DNA of 5,086 nucleotides. Source: Anaerolineaceae bacterium (GTDB taxonomy: Bacteria; Chloroflexota; Anaerolineae; JAAYZQ01). Location: the NCBI GenBank assembly GCA_012514775.1, contig JAAYZQ010000162.1, forward strand, positions 1 to 5,086, read 5' to 3'. Made by a program: the position numbers and the translations under genes. The notes below the pieces were generated by a model. That model worked only from the letters and a program-made list of their open reading frames with translations, was not told the DNA's origin and made no database searches. Positions 1 through 5,086 of this stretch are shown piece by piece (the first letter of the stretch is position 1; every line of letters begins with the position of its first letter).

Positions 1-1
1 C

Positions 2-127
2 CTGGCGGCCGATCCGGCCGCGCGGCAAAGGCTGGGGGAGGGGGCCCGGCGGCTGGCGCAACAGTTCACCTGGGAGTCCATCGCCGCGTCGACGCTGGCG
101 CTGTACCGCTCGATGGTGGGCGGGTAG
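2..127 (+). CDS. Glycosyltransferase, C-terminal fragment (GT4-like, group 1)
   Basis: This is the 3' end of a gene that begins before the window: 41 codons are open in this frame and end at TAG (125-127). The visible tail reads LAADPAARQRLGEGARRLAQ, then QQFTWESIAASTLALYRSM. This is the usual ending of GT-B-fold group 1 glycosyltransferases: a D-P-x-x-R-x-R-L-G-x-x-A-R helix, then F-T-W-E-x-I-A, then a final helix ending L-x-L-Y. In that family this part packs back onto the N-terminal domain, while the nucleotide-sugar and catalytic residues lie upstream and are not visible. The donor and acceptor sugars therefore cannot be inferred. The next gene is another glycosyltransferase-like protein, which supports a surface-glycan or lipid-linked sugar locus. 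The family call is fairly safe for so short a tail, but the exact function is unknown. Confidence 0.7.
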   Translation: MAADPAARQRLGEGARRLAQQFTWESIAASTLALYRSMVGG

Positions 128-140
128 TCCAGATGGGATT

Positions 141-159
141 GCCCGGCACTGGCCCGGCA
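141..159. repeat. Short direct repeat GCCCGGCA x2
   Basis: The octamer GCCCGGCA occurs at 141-148 and again at 152-159, so the two copies start 11 bp apart, about one helical turn. They lie in the intergenic region about 65 bp upstream of the -35 element at 224. Tandem sites one turn apart can be a regulator's binding site, but a GC octamer can recur by chance in DNA this rich in GC. The repeat is seen directly; any role is speculative. Confidence 0.3.
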
Positions 160-179
160 GGTTGCGTGTAGAGAGAAAT

Positions 180-197
180 GCCGAGCCGGCGCTCGGC
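180..197 (+). other. Intergenic hairpin, 7-bp perfect stem
   Basis: The arms GCCGAGC (180-186) and GCTCGGC (191-197) form a perfect 7-bp stem with a 4-base CGGC loop. A G-T wobble pair (179/198) can extend it by one. It lies 53 bp after the stop codon of the upstream glycosyltransferase gene and 27 bp before the -35 box of the next promoter. No T tract follows directly: the nearest run of T is at 229-233, too far for a classic intrinsic terminator. It could be a weak terminator for the upstream gene, an operator-like inverted repeat, or a chance GC stem. Confidence 0.4.
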
Positions 198-223
198 GGT
201 CCCAGGCAACGGGGCGGCCTCGC

Positions 224-252
224 TTGGCTTTTTGGGGCACCTGCGGTAGAAT
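224..252 (+). promoter_or_regulatory. Sigma70-type promoter for the membrane glycosyltransferase
   Basis: TTGGCT (224-229, 4 of 6 matches to the -35 consensus) is separated by exactly 17 bp from TAGAAT (247-252, 5 of 6 matches to the -10 consensus). Transcription would start near 258-260, directly in front of the AGGAGGG ribosome site at 261-267. The 5' leader would thus be only about 11-13 bases before the ATG at 271. The spacing, position and relative A+T content around the -10 box support a real housekeeping promoter. The start of transcription is predicted, not observed. Confidence 0.55.
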
Positions 253-260
253 GGACGGCC

Positions 261-267
261 AGGAGGG
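261..267 (+). promoter_or_regulatory. Ribosome binding site AGGAGGG
   Basis: AGGAGGG ends three bases before the ATG at 271 (the AGGAGG core is spaced by 4). It is a near-perfect anti-16S match and fixes the start of the membrane glycosyltransferase. The spacing is on the short side of the usual range. Confidence 0.65.
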
Positions 268-270
268 AGC

Positions 271-1731
271 ATGAACCGACCGTCGCGCTGGCTGTGGCTC
301 GTCGTCGTCCTGTACCTTGCCCTGGCCACGGCCTATGCCGTCTACACGCCCGCCTGGCAGGCGCCCGACGAGCCGGCCCACTACAATTACGTCCGCTACC
401 TGGCGGAGGAGCATCGCTTCCCGGTCCTCAAGGCCGGCGACTTTCCGGCCGGCTACCTGGAAGAGATCAAGGCAGCCGGCTTTCCGCCGGAGATGAGGAT
501 CGCTCCCATCCGCTACGAGTTTCACCAGCCGCCCCTCTACTACCTGCTGGCCATGCCTGTCTACGGCCTCTTTGGCGGGGCGCTGCTGCCCCTGCGCCTG
601 CTGTCGGTGGTCCTGGGCGCGCTGCTGCTGCCGGTGATCTACTGGACGGTGCGCGAGGTGGTGCCGGCGAGCCCCGGGCTGGCCCTGGGCACGACGGCGT
701 TCGTCGCGCTCTTGCCCATGCACCTGGCCATGACCGCCGCCGTCAACAACGACGCGCTGGCCGAGCTGATAGGGGCCGTGGTGTTGCTCCTGGCGGTGCG
801 CTACCTGAAGCCCGCCGCCCCCGGCGAGGGGGAGGGCCGCGACGCCCGCCTGCTCGTCCTCCTGGCCATCAGCACGGGGCTGGCCCTGGTGGTCAAGTCG
901 TCCCTCTATATCCTCCTGCCCCTGGTGCTGCTGGCCATCGCCGCGCGGCACCTGTGGCTCGAAGGCGAGGGGCGGCTGCTGAGGGCGGGAAGCCTCTACC
1001 TGCTGCCGGCGGCCCTCCTGGCCCTGCCCTGGTGGCTGCGCAACGTGGCGCTGTACGGCGGCCTGGACTTCCTGGGGCTGGGGCGCCACGACGCCGTGGT
1101 GGTCGGCCAGTTGCGCACCGCCGAGTTCGTGGCCAGCCACGGCCTGCCTGCCCTGCTCCGCGACCTGGCGCTGACGTCGTTCCGCAGCTTCTGGGGGCAG
1201 TTTGGCTGGATGGGCGTCCTGCTGGACCAGCGGCTCTACCAGTTCGTGGCCGTCCTGAGCCTGCTGGCCGTCGTCGGGCTCGCCATCTGGGCGGCCGGCG
1301 CCTGGCGGGGGCGCGGCGGTGTTCCCCGCTGGCAGTGGGCCGCGGTGGGGCTCCTGGTCCTGTGGGCCGGGCTGACGCTGGCCAGCTATGCCTGGTACAA
1401 CACCAGTTTCGTGCAGCACCAGGGCCGCTATCTCTTCCGGGCGCTGCTGCCCATCGGCCTGGGCGTGGCCCTGGGCTGGCGCGAGGCGCTGCGCCGGGAG
1501 CGGGGGCTGGTCCTGGCGGCGGTGCTGTCCGTGCCGGCGCTGGCCGCCCGACTGCTGGGCTGGCTGCCCAACTGGCCGCTGCTCATGCTCCTGGCCGCCT
1601 CGGCCGCGCTGGCCGCCCGCCGCTTGTTGCCGCCGCGCTGGGATCCCCTGGTGCAGGCCTGCCCCTACCTGCTCCTGCTGCCCCTGGCCCTGGCGAGCCT
1701 GTTCCTCTTTGTCGTGCCGCAGTTGTCCTGA
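271..1731 (+). CDS. Polytopic membrane glycosyltransferase-like protein (GT-C / DUF2142-GT39 type)
   Basis: This 486-residue integral membrane protein has roughly 12-14 hydrophobic segments, starting with residues 8-26 and including 88-128, 135-178, 193-227, 240-256, 325-344, 354-375, 388-403, 411-448 and 465-483. After the first segment comes APDEPAHYNY (31-40). Its Asp33-Glu34 pair sits where GT-C enzymes of the PMT/ArnT/DUF2142 kind carry their acidic catalytic or metal-binding motif in the first extracytoplasmic loop. Other family-like motifs are FHQPPLYYLL (84-93), NNDAL (159-163), PWWLRNVALYGG (253-264), FWGQFGWMG (307-315) and QGRYLFRALLP (384-394). Such enzymes move a sugar from a polyprenyl-phosphate donor to a lipid, glycan or protein on the outer face of the membrane; that role here is inferred from family. 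The start at ATG 271 is set by AGGAGGG at 261-267. The gene follows a GT4-type glycosyltransferase, fitting a glycan-assembly locus. Donor and acceptor are unknown. Confidence 0.8.
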   Translation: MNRPSRWLWLVVVLYLALATAYAVYTPAWQAPDEPAHYNYVRYLAEEHRFPVLKAGDFPAGYLEEIKAAGFPPEMRIAPIRYEFHQPPLYYLLAMPVYGLFGGALLPLRLLSVVLGALLLPVIYWTVREVVPASPGLALGTTAFVALLPMHLAMTAAVNNDALAELIGAVVLLLAVRYLKPAAPGEGEGRDARLLVLLAISTGLALVVKSSLYILLPLVLLAIAARHLWLEGEGRLLRAGSLYLLPAALLALPWWLRNVALYGGLDFLGLGRHDAVVVGQLRTAEFVASHGLPALLRDLALTSFRSFWGQFGWMGVLLDQRLYQFVAVLSLLAVVGLAIWAAGAWRGRGGVPRWQWAAVGLLVLWAGLTLASYAWYNTSFVQHQGRYLFRALLPIGLGVALGWREALRRERGLVLAAVLSVPALAARLLGWLPNWPLLMLLAASAALAARRLLPPRWDPLVQACPYLLLLPLALASLFLFVVPQLS

Positions 1732-1791
1732 GGCGCGGCCTGGGGGCCCGGGGATTCGACTGCGAGTGGGGCCTGGACGAGAGGAGGCACG

Positions 1792-2949
1792 ATGTACACC
1801 CGCAAGATCCTGGAAGAGTGGGAAGACCGCCACCTGGCGCCCTATGCCATGCGCAGCCGCGCGTCGCGGGGCAGGGTCTACCCGGACCACGAGCCCGAGT
1901 ACCGCACGGCCTTCCAGCGGGACCGGGATCGCATCATCCACACCACGGCGTTTCGCCGCCTGGAGTACAAGACCCAGGTGTTTGTCATCTCCGAGGGCGA
2001 CTACTATCGCACCCGCCTGACGCACACCCTGGAGGTGGCCCAGATCGGCCGGACCATCGCCCTGGCCCTGGGGGTCAACGAGGCGCTGACGGAGGCGGTC
2101 TGCCTGGGCCACGACCTGGGCCATCCCGCCTTTGGGCATTCGGGCGAGGAGACGCTGAACGAGCTGATGGCGGGACACGGCGGGTTCGACCACAACCGCC
2201 AGAGCCTGCGCATCGTCGAGAAGCTTGAAAAGCGCTACGAAGGCTGGCCGGGGCTGAACCTGACCTGGGAGGTGCGCGAGGGCATGGTCAAGCACGAGAC
2301 CGACTATGACGTCAGCGACGCCACCGGCTACGAGCCGGAGCTGACCTGCTCGCTGGAGGGCCAGATCGCCAACGTGGCCGACGAGCTGGCCTACACCGCC
2401 CACGACCTGGACGACGGCCTGCACTCGGGCCTGCTCAGCCCCGGCGATCTGCGCGACGTCCGCCTGTGGCAGGAGCTGGCGGGCGAGCTCGGTCTCGATC
2501 CGTGCGCCGCCCTGGGCCAGCTCGACCGCCACCGCCTCATCCGCAGCCTCATCGGCTGGGGCGTGGACGACGTGGTGCGCACCACGTCCGGCCGCCTGGA
2601 AGAGGAGGGGATCGACTCCCTGGACAAGCTGCGCCGGCGCGGCGCGCCTATCATCGGTTTTTCGGAGGCAGCGCTGGAGCGCCACGCCGAGCTCAAGCTG
2701 TTCCTCCTGTCCAGGCTGTACCGCCACTGGCGGGTGATGCGCATGGGGGCCAAGGCCCGGCGCGTCCTCCAGGCGCTGTTCGAGACCTACGTGCAGGACC
2801 CGGCGCAACTGCCCGACTGGGTGCAGGAGCGGGACAGGAGCGAGGACGCTGCGCTGGAGCGCATCGTATGCGATTACATCGCCGGCATGACCGACCGCTT
2901 TGCCCTGGAGGAGTATGCCCGGCTCTTTGACCCCACGGTGCGGGTCTGA
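1792..2949 (+). CDS. dgt: Deoxyguanosinetriphosphate triphosphohydrolase-like protein (HD domain, type 2 dGTPase)
   Basis: This 385-residue cytoplasmic protein belongs to the HD-superfamily dNTP triphosphohydrolases, which cleave dGTP or other dNTPs to the nucleoside plus triphosphate and so help control nucleotide pools. The N-terminal family motif YRTAFQRDRDRIIHTTAFRRLEYKTQV spans residues 37-63. The metal ligands of the HD site are visible: His78 in RLTHTLEV, His107-Asp108 in GHDLGHPAFGH (106-116), and Asp197 in NVADELAYTAHDLDDG (194-209). GFDHNRQSLRIVE (131-143) is also typical. The C-terminal third is a helical region, also usual for the family. The length is close to that expected, and no key residue is missing. 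ATG 1792 follows GAGGAGG (1781-1787) with a 4-base gap. It lies 60 bp after the glycosyltransferase gene with no clear terminator between, so co-transcription is possible. Nucleotide preference cannot be read from sequence; many type-2 members act on several dNTPs. A role in phage defence through dNTP depletion is known for some HD dNTPases, but nothing nearby suggests it here. Confidence 0.93.
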   Translation: MYTRKILEEWEDRHLAPYAMRSRASRGRVYPDHEPEYRTAFQRDRDRIIHTTAFRRLEYKTQVFVISEGDYYRTRLTHTLEVAQIGRTIALALGVNEALTEAVCLGHDLGHPAFGHSGEETLNELMAGHGGFDHNRQSLRIVEKLEKRYEGWPGLNLTWEVREGMVKHETDYDVSDATGYEPELTCSLEGQIANVADELAYTAHDLDDGLHSGLLSPGDLRDVRLWQELAGELGLDPCAALGQLDRHRLIRSLIGWGVDDVVRTTSGRLEEEGIDSLDKLRRRGAPIIGFSEAALERHAELKLFLLSRLYRHWRVMRMGAKARRVLQALFETYVQDPAQLPDWVQERDRSEDAALERIVCDYIAGMTDRFALEEYARLFDPTVRV

Positions 2950-3013
2950 CGGCCCGGGCCCAACCCCCGGCCAGGCTGCAACCCGGAAGCCCGGCGTGCG
3001 TAGAGAAGGGTGA

Positions 3014-3042
3014 TTGCCAGAAAATCGTGACTCTGGTATAAT
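3014..3042 (+). promoter_or_regulatory. Near-consensus sigma70-type promoter of the three-gene membrane operon
   Basis: TTGCCA (3014-3019, 5 of 6 matches) and a perfect TATAAT (3037-3042) are separated by the ideal 17 bp. The stretch from about 3011 to 3055 is clearly richer in A+T than the genes around it. Transcription should start near 3048-3050, leaving a leader of about 21-23 bases that contains the ribosome site at 3057-3065. This is the strongest promoter in the window and separates the dGTPase unit from the membrane-protein unit. It also shows that an in-frame TTG at 3014 and ATG at 3041, which overlap the -35 and -10 boxes, are not the translation start. Confidence 0.75.
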
Positions 3043-3056
3043 GGGCATAAACGTGC

Positions 3057-3065
3057 AAGGGAGGG
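3057..3065 (+). promoter_or_regulatory. Ribosome binding site AAGGGAGGG
   Basis: AAGGGAGGG ends five bases before ATG 3071 and decides that start. The alternative in-frame ATG at 3041 and TTG at 3014 lie within the promoter and have no comparable purine-rich site. Confidence 0.65.
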
Positions 3066-3070
3066 TACCA

Positions 3071-3769
3071 ATGGATATCGGAAAGGCTTTCGCATTTGTT
3101 TTCGACGACGACCAGTGGATCACCAAGATCCTCATCGGAGCGGGCATCCTGCTCCTCGGGCTCCTGTTCTCCTGGGTGCTGCTCATCCCGCTGATCCTGG
3201 CCTTTGCCATCCTCAGCGGCTACATGGTCGAGATCGTCCGGCGGGTCATTCGCGGGGACCTGAACGAGCTCCCGGAATGGGAGGATTGGGGCACCCTCAT
3301 CGCCGACGGGCTCAAGTCGCTCATCATCGGCATCGTCTATGCCCTGCCGGGGATCCTGATCAGCATTTGCCTGGGCATTCCGGGCGGCATCCTGAGCGAC
3401 AACGGTCAGGGGATTGGGGCCCTGTTCGGCGTCGCCGCGTCCTGCCTCAGCTTCCTGTGGACCATTGTCATGCTCGTCCTGCTGCCCGCGGCCATCGCCT
3501 TCTGGGTCGCCAGGGACGACCTGGGCGCAGCCTTCCGGTTCGGCGAGATCATTGATTTCGTGCGCAACAACCTGGCCACCTACCTCGTCACCATGGTCAT
3601 GACCCTGGTCGCGTCCATCATCGGCAGCCTGGGCAGCGTGGTGTGCGGCGTCGGCGCGCTGGTCACCATCCCCTACAGCTACATGGTCATGGGCCACCTG
3701 TACGGCCAGGCCTACCGGGTATCCGGCGGCCAGGCAGTGGCGGCGCCTGTGGTCGACGAGATCATCTAG
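3071..3769 (+). CDS. DUF4013 family integral membrane protein
   Basis: This 232-residue membrane protein starts at ATG 3071. The N-terminus MDIGKAFAFVFDDDQWITKI (1-20) is the characteristic opening of DUF4013 proteins and is followed by a long hydrophobic stretch (21-48). Next comes the conserved loop GYMVEIVRRVIRG (50-62) with LPEWEDWG (67-74), then more hydrophobic segments at about 82-103, 117-147 and 169-208. The amphipathic FRFGEIIDFVRNN (155-167) and PYSYMVMGHLYGQAYR (201-216) are also family-like. No catalytic motif or signal peptide is seen. The family has no established function; it is a predicted multi-pass inner-membrane protein found in many Chloroflexota and some archaea and Firmicutes. 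It is the first gene after the strong promoter at 3014-3042, and a perfect GC hairpin begins 10 bases after its stop. A longer in-frame reading from 3014 (19 extra residues) is rejected because it runs through the promoter. Confidence 0.88.
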   Translation: MDIGKAFAFVFDDDQWITKILIGAGILLLGLLFSWVLLIPLILAFAILSGYMVEIVRRVIRGDLNELPEWEDWGTLIADGLKSLIIGIVYALPGILISICLGIPGGILSDNGQGIGALFGVAASCLSFLWTIVMLVLLPAAIAFWVARDDLGAAFRFGEIIDFVRNNLATYLVTMVMTLVASIIGSLGSVVCGVGALVTIPYSYMVMGHLYGQAYRVSGGQAVAAPVVDEII

Positions 3770-3778
3770 GCTTTTCCC

Positions 3779-3806
3779 GGGCGGCCGGGCCGGTGCCCGG
3801 CCGCCC
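3779..3806 (+). terminator. Perfect 12-bp GC hairpin between operon genes (possible attenuator or partial terminator)
   Basis: GGGCGGCCGGGC (3779-3790) pairs without mismatch with GCCCGGCCGCCC (3795-3806) around the loop CGGT (3791-3794). The stem starts 10 bases after the DUF4013 stop codon and ends 27 bases before the ATG of the zinc-ribbon gene. All twelve pairs are G-C. No T run follows on the + strand (TCCATGG follows); the four T's at 3772-3775 come before the stem. A classic intrinsic terminator is thus not supported. It could pause or partly terminate transcription, or shield the upstream mRNA from 3' exonucleases so that the first gene is expressed more than the next two. Confidence 0.45.
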
Positions 3807-3818
3807 TCCATGGAACAC

Positions 3819-3830
3819 AAGGAAGGAAAG
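3819..3830 (+). promoter_or_regulatory. Ribosome binding site deciding the zinc-ribbon start
   Basis: AAGGAAGGAAAG lies 3 bases before ATG 3834, with its GGAAGG core (3821-3826) 7 bases from it. An in-frame ATG at 3810 would place this site inside the coding region and would itself be preceded by the GC hairpin arm, so 3834 is preferred. The choice also puts the first zinc-ribbon cysteine at residue 3, as usual for such proteins. Confidence 0.65.
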
Positions 3831-3833
3831 ACC

Positions 3834-4406
3834 ATGTTCTGTCCAGAGTGTGGTGCGCCCAACGAAGACGATGCCATCTTCTGTGGCAACTGTGGCGCCG
3901 TGCTCAACCCTGAAGAAACGTCCGTAGAAGCCGCGTCCGGCGTCTCGCCCCTGGAAGAGGAGTCGAGGGCCGGGGAGGCCGGCGTGTACGACACCATCGA
4001 AGACATCCAAGAGAGCGTGGAGGAGCCGGCAGCCATCGAGCCCGTCCAGGCCGTGGAGCCCAGGGAGCCGGCGAGGCCGGCGCCGTCGCGCGCGCCCTAC
4101 GCGCCCGCCGCGACCGGTCCCACGACGCCCACCAGCGGGATGGCCATCGCCTCGCTGGTGCTGGGCATCGGCGGGCTGACGCTCCTGCCGCTGCTGGGCA
4201 GCGTCCTGGCGGTCATCCTGGGCTATATGGCCCGCAACGAGATTCGCCGGCGGCCCGACGAAATCTCGGGCGAAGGCCTGGCCATGGCCGGCATCGTCCT
4301 GGGGTGGATCGCCATCGGCCTGGCAGCGCTGGGCCTGCTGGTCGGCGGTGCGTTCACCATCTGCGGCCTGTGCGGCTTTTTCGGGAGCGCTCCGTATTGG
4401 CAATAG
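3834..4406 (+). CDS. Zinc-ribbon and DUF4190 domain membrane protein
   Basis: This 190-residue protein has three parts. Residues 1-24 form a zinc ribbon: MFCPECG with Cys3 and Cys6, then FCGNCGAVL with Cys17 and Cys20, the C-x2-C / C-x2-C pattern expected to bind one zinc ion. Residues 25-100 are a low-complexity linker, first acidic (many Glu, few Lys or Arg) and then rich in Pro, Ala and Thr; it is probably disordered. Residues 101-178 match DUF4190: SGMAIASLVLGIGGL leads into a first membrane helix (about 103-130), then GYMARNEIRRRPDEISGEGL is the conserved loop, and MAGIVLGWIAIGLAALGLLVGG (151-172) a second helix. The loop between the helices is typical of the family. The ribbon is expected in the cytoplasm, tethered to the membrane by the helices; its partner is unknown. 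The gene sits between DUF4013 and DUF4126 genes in the same orientation, 30 bp before the latter. Function is unassigned. Confidence 0.87.
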   Translation: MFCPECGAPNEDDAIFCGNCGAVLNPEETSVEAASGVSPLEEESRAGEAGVYDTIEDIQESVEEPAAIEPVQAVEPREPARPAPSRAPYAPAATGPTTPTSGMAIASLVLGIGGLTLLPLLGSVLAVILGYMARNEIRRRPDEISGEGLAMAGIVLGWIAIGLAALGLLVGGAFTICGLCGFFGSAPYWQ

Positions 4407-4436
4407 CCGGCCGCGCGCCTGGGAGGGAGTGACGCC

Positions 4437-5024
4437 ATGGACGCGCTGTTTGGCGTGTTCACAGCCTTTGGTCTGTCATCGTCGGCGGGCCTCAACGCCT
4501 ACCTGCCACTGCTGGTGGTGGCGTTGCTGGCCCGCTTTACCAAGCTGGTGACCCTCCAGCCGCCGTGGGATGCCATGACGAGCTGGTGGGTCATCGGCGC
4601 GCTGGTCGTTCTGCTCGCCATCGAGATCCTGGTGGACAAGGTGCCCGCCGTCGACACGATCAACGACGTCATCCAGACGTTTGTCCGTCCCGTGGCCGGC
4701 GCCATCCTCTTTGCGTCCAACGGCGGGGTCATCGGCGAGACGCACCCGGTGCTGGCCCTGGTCTGCGGCCTGCTCATCGCCGGCGGCGTTCACGCCGCCA
4801 AGGCCAGCGCGCGGCCCGTCGTCACCGCCAGCACGGCCGGGGTCCTCAACCCCGTCGTCAGCACGCTGGAGGACGTGTTGGCCCTGGTCACCGCCATCGT
4901 GTCCATCATCGCGCCCATCCTGGGCGTGCTGATCCTGCTGCTCATCGTCATCTGGCTGGCGCGGAGGCTGAGGGACAGGCGGAGAGCGGACGGCCACGGG
5001 GCCCTGCACCAGTCCCGGTACTGA
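4437..5024 (+). CDS. DUF4126 family integral membrane protein
   Basis: This 195-residue multi-pass membrane protein begins at ATG 4437 after GGGAGGG (4421-4427, 9-base gap). The N-terminus has FGLSSSAGLNAYLPLLVVAL (11-30), the family's signature opening helix, followed by a second segment at about 49-66. The loop EILVDKVPAVDTINDVIQTF (63-82), the PVAGAILFAS segment (85-94), GGVHAAKASARP (116-127) and LNPVVSTLEDVLAL (137-150) are all DUF4126-like. A last hydrophobic helix (about 151-175) leads into a basic, hydrophilic tail: ARRLRDRRR at 175-183, then HG and HQSRY at the end. The positive tail suggests a cytoplasmic C-terminus. No enzymatic motif is seen and the family has no established function. 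It is the last gene of the three-gene unit, 30 bp after the zinc-ribbon/DUF4190 gene and with no promoter between. Confidence 0.87.
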   Translation: MDALFGVFTAFGLSSSAGLNAYLPLLVVALLARFTKLVTLQPPWDAMTSWWVIGALVVLLAIEILVDKVPAVDTINDVIQTFVRPVAGAILFASNGGVIGETHPVLALVCGLLIAGGVHAAKASARPVVTASTAGVLNPVVSTLEDVLALVTAIVSIIAPILGVLILLLIVIWLARRLRDRRRADGHGALHQSRY

Positions 5025-5086
5025 CCCTGTGACCGGCACGGGCGGACAGCGCCTGCCCCCCGGCCTGGGCCCGCACATGAGCCATA
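5025..5086. other. Unassigned 3' intergenic tail
   Basis: These 62 bases follow the DUF4126 stop codon. No strong hairpin with a T tract, promoter or tRNA is visible. An ATG at 5077 has only ten bases left in the window and no purine-rich ribosome site before it, so no gene start is called. Confidence 0.5.

Noticed and set aside
162..2228. A 688-codon open frame on the + strand
   Set aside because: It overlaps the glycosyltransferase and dGTPase genes in another frame, is rich in Gly, Ala, Pro and Arg in the way GC-rich shadow frames are, and has no recognisable domain. Both overlapping genes have clear family motifs and ribosome sites.
1792..2949. The dGTPase as part of an anti-phage system
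   Set aside because: Some HD dNTPases deplete nucleotides during phage infection, but this is an ordinary type-2 family member with no defence genes, mobile elements or toxin-like partners beside it.
2951..2994. GC-rich palindrome GGCCCGGGCC and possible stems after the dGTPase gene, considered as a terminator
   Set aside because: The pairings available are only 5-6 bp (2954-2958 with 2966-2970, or 2954-2959 with 2989-2994) and none is followed by a T tract. They are within what chance gives in such GC-rich DNA.
3014..3070. A 19-residue N-terminal extension of the DUF4013 protein
   Set aside because: The extra codons coincide with the -35 and -10 boxes and the leader. The family's usual N-terminus and the ribosome site both point to 3071.
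3810..3833. An 8-residue N-terminal extension of the zinc-ribbon protein from ATG 3810
   Set aside because: It would put the purine-rich ribosome site within the gene and follow directly on a GC hairpin without a ribosome site of its own.
2693..4036. A 447-codon open frame on the - strand
   Set aside because: It runs antisense to three well-supported genes and across the promoter at 3014-3042. Its translation is low-complexity (Asp, Gln, Gly, Ala) with no domain, as expected of a complementary-strand shadow in GC-rich DNA.
4476..5078. A 200-codon open frame on the - strand
   Set aside because: It is antisense to the DUF4126 gene, rich in Asp, Gln and Gly, and has no recognisable domain; it is a shadow frame.
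5077..5086. ATG at 5077 as the start of another gene
   Set aside because: Only ten bases remain in the window and the preceding bases are C-rich with no ribosome site.

Overview
This is a GC-rich, gene-dense bacterial window in which every supported gene lies on the + strand. The gene content suggests a Chloroflexota-type genome (for example the Anaerolineae lineage). The clues are a DUF2142/GT-C-like glycosyltransferase, a type-2 dGTPase, and a DUF4013 / zinc-ribbon-DUF4190 / DUF4126 cluster of small membrane proteins. This placement is inferred from family content and base composition and could not be checked by a search.

Layout. Bases 2-127 hold the last 41 codons of a gene whose end looks like a GT4-type (group 1) glycosyltransferase. 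A 143-bp intergenic region follows, with a short hairpin, a small direct repeat and a good sigma70-type promoter (TTGGCT, 17 bp, TAGAAT). That promoter sits just ahead of a 486-residue polytopic membrane protein of the GT-C/DUF2142 type (271-1731). Sixty bases later comes an HD-domain deoxyguanosinetriphosphate triphosphohydrolase-like protein (1792-2949). No convincing terminator lies between these two genes, so they may be co-transcribed.

A second, near-consensus promoter (TTGCCA, 17 bp, TATAAT; 3014-3042) opens a new transcription unit of three genes: a DUF4013 membrane protein (3071-3769), a zinc-ribbon plus DUF4190 membrane protein (3834-4406), and a DUF4126 membrane protein (4437-5024). 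Each has a clear Shine-Dalgarno sequence. A perfect 12-bp GC-only hairpin without a T tract lies between the first and second genes and may lower or balance downstream expression. The last 62 bases hold no gene I can support.

How the genes fit together. The first two genes are probably part of a cell-surface or lipid-linked glycan locus. The dGTPase is a nucleotide-pool housekeeping enzyme with no evident link to it. The three membrane proteins all belong to uncharacterised families and share a promoter. They are the only candidate for an undescribed system here, but nothing in the sequence reveals a catalytic activity. I found no mobile element, CRISPR array, tRNA or rRNA.
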